Assembly: GCF_032854445.1 (NCBI RefSeq)
Contig: NC_088302.1
Span: forward strand, 7,807,338 to 7,871,337
DNA: 64,000 nucleotides
Direction: 5' to 3'
DNA from: Liolophura sinensis
Taxonomy: Eukaryota > Mollusca > Polyplacophora > Chitonida > Chitonidae
This document shows positions 29,893-40,500 of this stretch, piece by piece; position 1 is the first letter of the stretch, and every line of letters begins with the position of its first letter. A program made the translations under genes and the position numbers. A model generated the notes under the pieces. It worked only from the letters and a program-made list of their open reading frames with translations, was not told the origin of the DNA and searched no databases.

Positions 29893-32799
29893 TACATATG
29901 TTCATGTTGATATATACATTACATATTCATAAATTTATTTGGTCATTCAGGCTTCATTCAAAATTTTTTGGTGGACCTGAGGAAAAAGGGGACCATGACA
30001 TGTTTCAATGATCTGACAATTCCTGCCACACTGCTGCGACCCAGCCAGGGCAGATCGATTTGAACCTGTGACCCATACGTCTGAAGGCAACTTTTGCTCA
30101 CTCAACCACAGACAGCCTGCATAATTGTTTACTATTTTTTAGATTGTTCCCTAACTCCATGTCTGCACAGCAGTGCAGTCGTAAATGTGGTTCGCCAGCC
30201 TTCTACAAAAGGGAAGCAAATCTTGTAACTGATAAAACAGCAGGGCCCTCTATCTATTTGAACAACAATGTCAGCTTTGATTATTCATGATTACTGGTGT
30301 TGGTATTGAAATCGGTGGTATTGTTATTTAAGCAGGTAGAGGGCCCTGCTGTTTTATCAGTTACAAGATTTGCTTCCCTTTGTACAGGGCCGGCGAACCC
30401 ATTGCTATATGTACCCGTTTCTTGGTTTTCAATGTCTTCTTTTTCCTTTTTCTCTTTGATTTCCTCCTGCTGCTGTTACCAGAGTTCTCAAGCTCTTCAA
30501 TGTTTGCTTCTTTTTCCGACATTTTGGCCTAAACAAAGCGAGTAATTTCAAAAAAATCCTCATAATTCTTCACAAAATGTCACTTATTTGCAAATCAGGA
30601 ACAAAGAAAAAAATAAATAAATAAAAAAAACCCTAAGAAACAGACTGTGCAGCCCGATTAAATCAAACAATAAACTTACCACAAATTTATTTACCCAAGA
30701 GATTGGTGTTTAATACTTCACTTTTATAACGACTATTAGGCTTATGAAAAGAGGAGGCCACAGAACCTCGCAATGTACCAGACAACGTCCTGATGTAGAA
30801 CTGTAGTACAAACAAAAAAATCTCTGCTCAAACATGTCTGCAAATATAGTGCGTTCTTTTGACTTTTAATTGAGCCTAAGCTGAATTTTAGATATTTAAA
30901 ATTTATTCAAATGTTGTAGGGTTTGACCTAGGAAATTATATCCCCATCAGCCAATGAGCGTCAATTATGTATCCGTTTACAAGGAATTTTACTCACTTTC
31001 ATGATGGCCACAGCATTGTCATAAGCCTTAATAAGGGCCGAATCATCCCAAATATCACTGTCATTATCACTCTGAAAGAAAAAAATACTTCCTAAAGTAC
31101 ATGTACTTGTGTATTATTTAATGCGAGTTTGTTTATGACATCTATGTGAGTGGTTTTAGAACTGAAGGACTCAAGAACTGGTGGAGGAAACCTGACAGCC
31201 CAAGGGAAACCATCACACCATTCCAGTGCCTCACAAACCTCCTGACTTAAGTTAAAGTTAGAATGAAACCAGTCAGAACTGGATCTATACCTGAGGCATA
31301 TCATATTTCATGGGCCACTGCACTTCCAGGAGAGGCTATTAGTATTAAAACTACACTATAAGTCCAGTTTTATAGTTGCGTGCATGGAGAAGGATGTATA
31401 AGGAGCACTTCAAGTTTAAGATTTATTTATTTATTTAACTGGTGTTTAACACCGTTCTCAAGAATATTTCACTTATACCAAGGCGGCCAGCATTATGTTG
31501 GAAGAAAACCGTGCAGAGTCCAGCAGAAACCCATGACCATCCACAGGTTGCTGCTGACCTTCCCACATAAGGCTGGAAAGGAAGCCCAAGTTTAATAGGA
31601 AACAAATATATCTGGGTATGCTTATTTCTGACAGAGTATTTATGTTCTTATCTAGAAAAAAAAAGGCAGTCCATGGAGCTGGCACATTTTACTGCTTTAG
31701 GCTGTGTTGCATCACCCTGACTACAGACCAAAGTTGTCACAAAAAAAAAAAAAAAAAAAAAAATTGATTCCTCAAACCAGCCCATTCCAGAGTCTGGACA
31801 AATTTCACCATTTACAGTACATGTATGTCAGAACAGCCGTAAATGTTTCTCACTGGGACACATTTTATTAATGGATCATATGATGTGTTTATTTTCAAAT
31901 GTTTCTCACTGGGACACATTTTATTAATGGATCATATGATGTGTTTATTTTCAAATGGCTGGACAGTCATCAAATACACCAATCATAGTAAACATCATCC
32001 TGGTGAAGAAAACATATTACAATAAGTGCAGTAACTTGAAAAAACAAGAAACATGCTCTATACTGAGTCAATATTTCAGCATTCAGTTCATGCTCCCTTC
32101 AGGAGAGTCAACATGATGGTTCTCTGTTGTTTTTCGGGTTAACATTACTTAGGTACTATACGCTTACCTGAGACAGCTTTCAGAGAAAGAAAAAATAATG
32201 AATTGTTGTCAATGAAAATGAGGTATTGAGATATGGTCCTAGCTTTGCAGTAAGCCCATCAGAATGACCCTCTTCAACAAAGTTTAGAAATTACATTTTT
32301 TTACAGGCTGTCAGAACAGACAAAAGAGAGAAATCAAGGAAACTCATTTTCTCCCATCACTTGTATTCTGTGTTCATGCTCAAATTACCCTCCTGCAAAC
32401 TAAATGTACGGTGTTGGAATACTCAGAATAAGAGTGGGAATTAAAACAGCCCTCTGGTTTTGGCCCTTAAGTGTAACCTATACGATGAGTGTCAAAATTT
32501 TCAAATTGCACACTGAGTCTTGATGGACTACAGTATACCTATCAAGTCATTCAAGTTTAATGCGAACTTAACAGTAGTCAAAGCCACTTAGTTAGAAGGG
32601 CTACTTTACTTGCTGTTTGCATAGGCCTACTCCTTTAAATTAGTGAGTAAAAAAAAAAAAATGCACTGTTAGATATAAAGATTTAAAAGTATTGCATTTC
32701 TTATTCGGCTATTGTCATGGATGCCAAACTTCAACTTCGGCGTGTTATTTTAAATACCTGGCCACGCTGGTAAACTACGAACCCATCTTCAGTCGCCAT
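25686..32799 (-). CDS. SMN1: SMN, survival motor neuron protein, complete
   Basis: SMN is the core of the cytoplasmic and Cajal-body complex that loads Sm rings onto spliceosomal snRNAs. Eight coding exons on the minus strand: 32799-32758, 31071-30997, 30528-30415, 29665-29474, 28052-27924, 26987-26922, 26567-26442 and 25721-25686. All are phase 0, all have GT..AG borders, and they total 259 codons plus stop. Domains: N-terminus [14 protein letters not shown] (1-14), Gemin2-binding helix (15-39), Lys/Arg-rich segment (40-77), Tudor domain (78-141), Ser/Gln-rich and proline segments (142-217), YG box (about 233-248) and a short tail [11 protein letters not shown]. The length is close to the 294 residues of human SMN, with the poly-proline region shortened. 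Family membership is very secure. Confidence 0.96.
25959..26133 (+). mobile_element. SINE, 5'-truncated, ATAAATAAA-tailed family
   Basis: CGTGGGAAGGTCCTCAGCAACC to AATCAAATAAAGAAAT, in the last SMN intron, antisense to the gene. Confidence 0.75.
26442..26567 (-). CDS. SMN1: SMN exon 7, poly-proline and YG box
   Basis: Forty-two codons. [11 protein letters not shown] is the profilin-type poly-proline run, followed by [20 protein letters not shown], the oligomerising YG box with its Tyr/Gly zipper, almost identical to vertebrate SMN. Confidence 0.97.
26640..26830. repeat. SINE-like fragment in SMN intron
   Basis: The pattern TGTTTATTTATTCA...CTCATCAGGTACCTGACAAA...TTGATCCTGCAACTC resembles the GTACCTGACAAA block near 29185 and a tRNA-type B box. 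Family uncertain. Confidence 0.45.
26922..26987 (-). CDS. SMN1: SMN exon 6, proline/glycine linker
   Basis: Twenty-two codons, [20 protein letters not shown] then AP. It matches the proline-rich linker of SMN only in composition. Splice sites AATTCCAG and CCA|GTGAGT and phase 0 support it. Confidence 0.75.
27238..27625. repeat. 20-bp minisatellite in SMN intron
   Basis: About 19 units of ACAACCGTCTACTAACAATG with CTTTTAACA and AAGG variants. Confidence 0.93.
27924..28052 (-). CDS. SMN1: SMN exon 5, Ser/Gln/Arg-rich linker
   Basis: Forty-three codons, [20 protein letters not shown] to SSSFMAP, acceptor TCCTGCAG, donor CCG|GTATGT, phase 0. Low-complexity linker accepted because of its splice sites, phase and place in the gene. 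Confidence 0.8.
28107..29097. repeat. 50-bp minisatellite in SMN intron
   Basis: About 20 units of period exactly 50, containing CATATCCAACCATACCCTGT and AACTCAGTTCTGGCATGTTT. Variants such as TTAAAGCAG recur every third to fourth unit, a sign of higher-order copying. Confidence 0.95.
29098..29250 (-). mobile_element. SINE-like fragment
   Basis: Diverged (TACTCAGAATACAATGGCAG, CAGGTACCTGACAAAACCCTG). Probably an old copy of a tRNA-derived family. Confidence 0.4.
29474..29665 (-). CDS. SMN1: SMN exon 4, Tudor domain
   Basis: Sixty-four codons. [20 protein letters not shown] and [18 protein letters not shown] are the Tudor barrel that binds symmetrically dimethylated arginines of Sm proteins. 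The aromatic-cage residues (W of WKVG, Y of IYDA and the two Y of YTGYGN) are all present. Confidence 0.97.
29700..29930. repeat. AT-rich minisatellite and (AC)n tract
   Basis: About seven units of 29-31 bp, ATATTACATATTCATGGGGAT, with an (AC)n run at 29860-29882, next to the SMN Tudor exon acceptor (minus strand). Confidence 0.85.
29985..30125 (-). mobile_element. tRNA-derived SINE fragment
   Basis: Minus-strand head near 30120-30050 contains TGAGTGAGCAAAAG and GGTTCAAATCGATCTG, which resemble the A- and B-box regions of a tRNA. The body is short and has no sister copy that I recognise here. Confidence 0.45.
30188..30402. repeat. inverted repeat behind SMN exon 3
   Basis: Left arm 30189-30253 and right arm 30338-30401 are reverse complements with few mismatches (GGGAAGCAAATCTTGTAACT and AGTTACAAGATTTGCTTCCC). 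The spacer is about 84 bp. In the SMN pre-mRNA the hairpin would begin about 13 nt after the exon 3 donor. Confidence 0.85.
30415..30528 (-). CDS. SMN1: SMN exon 3, Lys/Arg-rich segment
   Basis: Thirty-eight codons reading [20 protein letters not shown], then a basic run ending LKTKKR. The position and charge match the nucleic-acid-binding basic region of SMN exon 2b. Donor CGG|GTACAT, with an inverted repeat right behind it. Confidence 0.88.
30997..31071 (-). CDS. SMN1: SMN exon 2, Gemin2-binding helix
   Basis: Twenty-five codons, [20 protein letters not shown] then [20 protein letters not shown] is nearly the human sequence and is the helix that binds Gemin2. Acceptor TTTCAG, donor AAA|GTGAGT. 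Confidence 0.95.
31421..31605 (-). mobile_element. SINE, ATAAATAAA-tailed family
   Basis: 3' part of the family in reverse: TTATTTATTTAACTGGTGTT, CTCAAGAATATTTCACTTAT, GCCTTTCCAGCC-type end. In SMN intron 1, on the gene's own strand. Confidence 0.75.
31841..31952. repeat. 56-bp direct duplication
   Basis: AAATGTTTCTCACTGGGACA...TTATTTTC occurs twice in a row with no visible difference. Confidence 0.9.
32758..32799 (-). CDS. SMN1: SMN exon 1 (start codon)
   Basis: [14 protein letters not shown] followed by donor CAG|GTATTT. An ATG four codons further upstream (at 32811) is in frame, but MATEDG fits the length of other SMN N-termini better. Confidence 0.85.
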
Positions 32800-34239
32800 G
32801 TTTAACAGCATGCTCGACGACAGTGGATATTTGTATCGGTAAAATTGATTGGCCAGTTGGCAAATAACAACCAATCGTCGCGAGGCTAGCTTACTTATCA
32901 CGCTGTGACAAGACAGATGCGAAATCGTCAGAAAGACGTGTTGTGTTGGTGAGATACCGGGTCCAAACAATCAAAGTAGCCTTTGCAGTACTTTGCTCAC
33001 TTTGCCAAGTAAGTGCATATGGTGTTCACTTCAGGTATACGGCTATAGTTTTATTATTTTGTGCCTGTTAACTTCGTATTAAGTCACCATTTGTACTGCA
33101 AGATATTGTTGAAGATTTATTATCAGTGGTTCAGTTTTCGTGAGCTATTTTGTAGTACGGTGAATCTGGTCCATCTGAACTATAAAATTTCGGCATTCAT
33201 CTGAGGTACTTATTCCACCAACACCTCTCAATCAGCATGGCACTAGTTCCAGAAGACCTACCTCCTCTGTACTCATACCACTCTGATCCAATGATGAAAA
33301 TAAATAAATATGTGGTGATAACTGTATTTACCTTGGTAACATCACGTGTCCTCGTATCGATCCAAGAAGATACTGGAAAGTACTTATTATTGGCTGGAAT
33401 TTATTCTCGCGGATTTTTTCCAAAAATATGTTTGCGGGAATTTATTTTCGTGTATTTAGGAGATTACTAAAAAAAAAAAGAAAAACCTTAAAATTTTCTG
33501 AGATATAATATAGCCAAAATTATTCAAGCACGCCAAATAGGTATTATCATGGGTGGCTTTAATCTTCCTCTGTTTCCTGCGTTGTCGCTAATCCTCGTGT
33601 TCCGGATCAGAGATTAAAACAATTGGAGATGGATTATTATTACTCAAACAGGTGTCACTTCTTTTTGAACCATTAATGAGTACTTTTAAACGCCTGGCAA
33701 AGTGACCTGTCACCTTTGAGACAGCTCTACACAAAACATATGAATTCACCATTATCGGCGCCAGTCACTCATTCTTTATCAAGCAACATGGTATGTTTTG
33801 CATTGTTTTTGGTTTTAATCATCCTCTGTAGCAGGTCAAAAACCCCAAATGTTGCCTGAGCTGTCAAACGGCAATTGTGTTGTTGTACACACTTCATGGT
33901 TTGTTAGAAGCTGACTCATTGTACCACAGGAGAGACATAGCTAATAGGACAGAGTGTATCAGTGACATTCATTAGAGGCCAGCACATGCTGGTATCTACT
34001 TTTCTTTCACTTTACCGGAATAGTGAACACTAATCAAACTAAAGAGGAATGAACTCCAACTGTGTTTTATACCCACCAAGCCCTAGCACCAGAGTTTATA
34101 TATATTTAAACCATGATTTACCCGTCCCTGCTGCTAAAAAATGTAGCTGGCCCATCAGACTTTCTTAGCGCAACTCCCATCAGCCTGGCAAAGATTTCAC
34201 TTCATTATTAGTACTACCTGTAGTATATGATTCAATATT

Positions 34240-34340
34240 GGATATTTTTTGCTGGAATTATTTTTGCGGTAAATCGTTTATCGCGAAATCCGCGAATATT
34301 AGTTGCACGCAAAAATTAAGTACTTCACAGTACTAGAAAG
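34240..34340. repeat. dispersed TTCGCG-type repeat
   Basis: CGGTAAATCGTTTATCGCGAAATCCGCGAATATT-like composition (shorter words: TTTGCGG, GCGAATA) with related copies near 33400, 36180 and 37130. Probably remnants of one MITE-like family. Boundaries not resolved. Confidence 0.45.
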
Positions 34341-35873
34341 GTCGGAAACAAAGTTTTACCAATTTTAAAAACATAGCACTTCTCTGTAAGTTTACACTCA
34401 CCATACTTCATTGTGGGTTGTGGTTTAGTATGAAGTCCTGGTTTCAATATGGACACTTCTTCACCTCACAAAGTACCATGTGCTGCTGCTGGAAACGCCC
34501 AATTTTGTAATCTCTACCATGAATGTAGCTCTCTGTCCATCAGCAGAAGACCTAGTTCAATTAAATTAAACCCGTTGAGGTGTATTTTGAACAGTTTCTG
34601 ATATTACCTGCCTCAGCATTTAATCATTGAATTAAAAAGCATGGTAGGTCCATTCTACAAGGCATTTTGCGGAATAAATTTCTGGTGTGCTTTAAAGAGA
34701 ATATGACATTTATTACCACTCGTGCAATTGTGAATCCATCCCAGAGTGGAAATGTCTTTAAAATGTTTCCTTCTCACTGGTCATAATAACTTTGTGCTGT
34801 CTTAGCGAGTCGGGTGCACTAGAATCTCGGAGGCACGTGCCAAAAGATACCGGAAACAACTTAACAAGACCACGCGACCAGTGTTACATGACAACTTTTA
34901 ACGGTTATTACATCAGTTGTGTAGAATAGAATGTAGGATGTGGAATAGAAAGAACAATCTGCCTGGTCAGTCAAGCGAGAAAAATAAATTCTAAAGGTTC
35001 CAGTCAAGGCTTGCAGCTGTTGTGTGCACGTCTGCTTCATTATCCATGAATTTTATGTGTATGAGTGATTGAAAGCATCATTTTTTTTTTCAATCCTCAA
35101 GAGAAATTGGCATGTACTGCTGTTTTAGAGTGGATTTACGAACTCACTTCATTCTGCAAAGTGCATTGCAGAATGGAATTACCACGTTGTGGAATTCAAC
35201 GATTAAATATTGAGGCAGGTAAATATCTGAAATTGTTGAAAATAGACCTCAACGTTCAATTTAATTGATCTACAGGAGAGCTACAGTTCTGTATCTGCCA
35301 ATGAAGTAGTGTCTTAGTATGTCATTCAGGAAGCCTTTAGCCAAGGATCTCGGATGTGATCTTTTAATAGGGGGTTAGGTGTAGATCACAGCCGAGGAGT
35401 CTTCCGGGACAAAATATTGGTATTTAAGAACAGCCTAGCGAAGAGAAAAAAATCCGGGCAAAATGAACCAATACATGCATTAACTGGGCAAAACTCCAAT
35501 AAATTGTGTTCACCAAGACATTCTCTGTTCCTCTGCCAATTTTTTCCACATTCTGTAGCCTTTATGACCAGTAAACCCAAGATAATTCACAGTGGTGATT
35601 TATGCTCATGTACTGTCTCAACATTGTGACCTAATCGATTTGTTGCTGTTGCGCTTGTGTGGTTGATCTTTCATGGTGTCACTATGTTTTGACCAGCTGG
35701 CTGTCAGTTTGTACCGCCAGAAAGCCATGTTACTGCAGAGGGACAAATTCGCAGTTGGCTGAAGACGGAGCCCACAGTTTTTGCGAGCTGTCTGATTAAG
35801 TTTGCAGAAAAAATGTAGGGTTATCTTTGGCGTCCGTTCCATTCTAACTTTCATGGAAAGGTCAACCACTGCT

Positions 35874-35883
35874 GCGCATGCGC
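35874..35883. promoter_or_regulatory. NRF1-type palindrome GCGCATGCGC
   Basis: An exact GCGCATGCGC in AT-rich surroundings, 1.4 kb before the SUGP1 start codon. NRF1 sites are typical of housekeeping promoters. A SUGP1 promoter here is inferred. Confidence 0.4.
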
Positions 35884-36074
35884 GCCTGGCTGACCCAGAT
35901 TTTAAAAACATGGCAGAGTGCATCATCCTGCTAAATTAGAGCCTATTTTCCACTTTGGCTAAGATTTACAGGAGAATGGTGATGTAAAGGCAAGAAGCAA
36001 TTGTGGCAAAATGTGCGTAGATATTTTAGCTTTCAGAATTGCCGTGCTTTATGTGTATTCAAGATGAATCTAAA

Positions 36075-36084
36075 GCGCATGCGT
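36075..36084. promoter_or_regulatory. second NRF1-like site GCGCATGCGT
   Basis: One mismatch from the palindrome, 201 bp from the first site. Confidence 0.35.
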
Positions 36085-36650
36085 TGGAATTCGAGGGGGT
36101 AGCTCTTCGTAAGCTATATACTGGAATCGGGCTAAGGCAGCGGTCCTCGCATATCAGTATATACTGTAAATGCCTTTGTATTCGCATGGCACTAACATTT
36201 GCGGATTTCGTGGCAAACACATTTCCGCGAAAATAAGTGCCATCGAATATAAATCCCATGTAAGTAATTTATTACTGTAGCATGCATTACAGTTATAAAT
36301 TCGTTAACTAGCTCTACAGTTCTAATACTTTTTCAAACACGTTAAATAGAAATACCTAATTAGAATGTATTCCGCCTTTCTCAAATCCAGCTTAATTGAT
36401 CGTCAGCTTAGTTAATCTTGCTTTCTTTTAGGGAGGCTTAGTTCCGTCTAAGTATCGCCACATTGAGACGTTGTTGTTGTTGATTTATTGACGCGATTAG
36501 AGACATACAAATCAATAATTCGTGCTGGGCGTGTGTACGCGATATGATATACATACGATGAGAAAGGCTGTTTTTTTTTCATCAACGGTACTTGCCTTCC
36601 AGTCGGATCACCTTTCCAACGTGCCCGATATGTCGCTTGGGGGTTTTCGC

Positions 36651-36810
36651 ACTTCAAACTTCCTTTTCATGATGATAATTTCTGAGAAATTTACACACAT
36701 CTGTCACAGTTCACTCAAAGATCCACACTCACTTCAAACTTCCTTTTCATGATGATAATTTCTGAGAAATTTACACACATCTGTCACAGTTCACTCAAAG
36801 ATCCACACTC
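36651..36810. repeat. 80-bp tandem duplication
   Basis: ACTTCAAACTTCCTTTTCAT to GATCCACACTC twice in a row, apparently identical, hence recent. Confidence 0.93.
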
Positions 36811-37309
36811 ACACTGATGCAAGAAAATTAAACATTGGGATTTATTTATATCACATTTAATCCTTCGTTGTCTCTCGGAGTGCTCAGACAGCAGGTAAGG
36901 GCTTCGTCTTATAAAGATTAACAGTCTTCAAAAGATTAAAAGCTTAGGAAGATTAACCGCCTTTGTCTAATCAAGTTACTGTATAGAATTTTTGTCACAT
37001 CTTACAGGTACAAACAAGTTTATTTGATAATATTGGTACATGAATGCTTGAGTTGTTTTATTACTTGACATTTCTGTATTGAAGTTTGATTTTGGTTTAT
37101 CAGTTGTCCAAAAATTCTGTTAATATCTGCGAAAGTTGATTCCTGCCAATGTGTCTTCTTACCAAATCTGCGAAAGTTTATGCTGGCGAATAAAAAGGCA
37201 TTTACAGTATAAGCCGCCCTTAGACCAAGGTCTCAGTCTAGGAAACATTATGGTTACCTGTACTTTGATAAACTGCAGATGGTGTATATTTGTTTATAGA
37301 GTACAGAGT

Positions 37310-37560
37310 ATGTCTCACTGGCAGTGGAATAGTGGAGGGCACTCGGGAGGAGCTGGGCGAGGCAGGGCCATGGGGACAAATGTCAGCATGAAGCTGGAAC
37401 AGATGTCGGCTCAGGAGAAACTTATTGCGGAAAAGAAAAGACAATTTCAAACCAAACTGGCCGAGACGCAGAAAAAACAACAAGATGTAGCTTTGAAGAA
37501 GCTTTATGGTAACCTGGCCACTCCATCTGGAACGGAAACAGCTCCTTCTACCAACAAGTT
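37310..37560 (+). CDS. SUGP1: SUGP1 first coding exon
   Basis: The exon begins at 37300 after a TTTGTTTATAG acceptor, and the ATG is at 37310 ([14 protein letters not shown]). The open frame extends upstream into intron, but the acceptor decides the start. It contains [20 protein letters not shown], parallel to HQEELIAQKKREIEAKM of human SUGP1. Donor AAGTT|GTAAGA, phase 2. Confidence 0.85.
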
Positions 37561-40500
37561 GTAAGAAATTTTCTATCCTTACACCTGTTCCTACTTGAGA
37601 TACTGACCGCTTCGGTGGCCTAATGGTTAGAGCATCTACCTCGAAGTCAGGAGACCCAGGGTCAAACCTGGGTCGGGTCATAACAAAGACTTCCAAAAAT
37701 AGTACAGTGCTGCTGCGCTCTGCACTGAGAAATTAAGAGCAAGGAAAAGGAACTGTTGACTCAGTATACTATGGCTAGGTGTGTGCCATGTCTGGTGTCT
37801 TCAGCATGATACTTCAGTGGCGGCAGCACTTGGCTGGCAGGGACTCAGTCTGATACAAAAAGACAGTATATGTACACACACCTAATGACGACTCCTCGTC
37901 ATATGACTGAAAAATTGTTAAGTTTCGATGTTAACCCCACTCATACGTACGTCATACATACGTCATACATACGTCATACATCCATACATACGTCATACAT
38001 CCATACATACGTCATACATCCATACATACGTCATACATCCATACATACATCATACATCCATCATACATCCATCCATACATCATACATCCTACATCCATAC
38101 ATCCTACATCCATACATCATACATCCTACATCCATACATCCTACATCCTACATCCATACATCCTACATCCATACATCATACATCATACATCATACATCCT
38201 ACATCCTACATCCTACATCCATACATACATCATACATCATACATACATCATACATATATACATACATCATACATATATACATACATCATACATATATACA
38301 TACATCATACATATATACATACATCATACATATATACATACATCATACATATATACATACATCATACATACATACATACATACATACATCATACATACAT
38401 ACATCATACATACATCATACATACATACATCATACATACATACATCATACATACATACATACATCATACATACATGTCATACATACATACATACATGGCA
38501 TACATACATACATACATACATGGCACACATACATACATACATGGCATACATACATACACGGCATACATACATACACGGCATACATGTACGTCATACATAC
38601 ATACATCATACATACATACGTCATACATACATACATCATACATACATACATACATACATACATACATCATACATACATACATACATCATACATACATCAT
38701 ACATACATACATCATACATACATACATACATACATCATACATACATACATACATACATCATACATACATACATCATACATACATACATACATCATACATA
38801 CATACATACATACGTCATACATACATGTACGTCATACATACATACGTCATACATACATACGCCATACATCCATACATCATACATCCATACATACATCATA
38901 CATACATACATCATACATACATACATACATACATCATACATACATACATACATACATACGTCATACATACATACGTCATACATACGTCATACATACGTCA
39001 TACATACATACATACTTATGTTATACATACATACGTCATACATCATACATACATCATACATACATACATCATACATACATCATACATACATCATACATAC
39101 ATACATCATACATAATACATACATACATACATACATACATCATACATACATACATACATACATACATACATACATACATACATCCATGCATACGTCATAC
39201 ATACATACATCATACATACATACATCATACATACATCATACATACATACATACATATGTCATACATACATACATCATACATACATACATCATACATACAT
39301 CCATCATGCATACATACATACATCATACATACATCCATCATACATACATACATCCATCATACATACATACATACATACATACATACATACATACATCACA
39401 CATACATCCATCATACATACATACATACATACATCATACATCCATCCATCATACATACATACATACATCCATCATACATACATACATACATCATACATAC
39501 ATCATACATACATACATCACACATACATACATCATACATACATCACATACATACATCACACATACATACATACATACATACATACATACATACATACATA
39601 CATCATACATACATCATACATACATACATCATACATACATTCATACATACATACATCATACATACATACATACATACATCATACATACATACATCATACA
39701 TACATACATCATACATACATCATACATACATCATACATACATACATCATACATACATACATACATCATACATACATACATACATACATCATACATACATC
39801 ATACATATATACATCATACATACATACATCATACATACATACATCATACATACATACATCATACATACATACATACATCATACATACATACATACGTCAT
39901 ACATACATCATACATACATACATCCATACACACATCATACATACATACATACATCATACATACATACATACATACATATATACATCATACATACATACAT
40001 CATACATACATACATACATACATCATACATACATACATACATACATCATACATACATACATCATACATACATATATACATACATCATACATACATACATA
40101 CATACATACATACATACATCATACATACATACATTATACATACATCATACATACATACATACATACGTCATACATACATCATACATACATACATACATAC
40201 GTCATACATACATGTACGTCATACATACATACATACGTCATACATACATACGTCATACATCCATACATCATACATCCATACATACATCATACATACATCA
40301 TACATACATACATCATACATACATACATACATCATACATACATACATACATCATACGTCATACATACATACGTCATACATACATGTACGTCATACATACA
40401 TGTACGTCATACATACATACGTCATACATCCATACATACATACATCATACATACATCATACATATATACATCATACATACGTCATACATACATACGTCAT

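Larger units (their letters stand above)
32800..37299. other. region between SMN and SUGP1 starts; both promoters
   Basis: Divergent genes 4.5 kb apart. No coding exon recognised. Contains TTTGCGGATTT-type dispersed repeats (about 33380-33480, 34240-34340, 36140-36260, 37105-37215), two NRF1-like sites and an 80-bp duplication. SUGP1 must have at least one 5' non-coding exon here, because its first coding exon begins with an acceptor at 37299. Confidence 0.55.

Noticed and set aside
33237-33470. 77-codon ORF starting MALVPEDLPPLYSYHSDP, opposite the SMN promoter
   Set aside because: The second half is a dispersed TTCGCG-type repeat. There is no splice donor with a partner exon and no known family.
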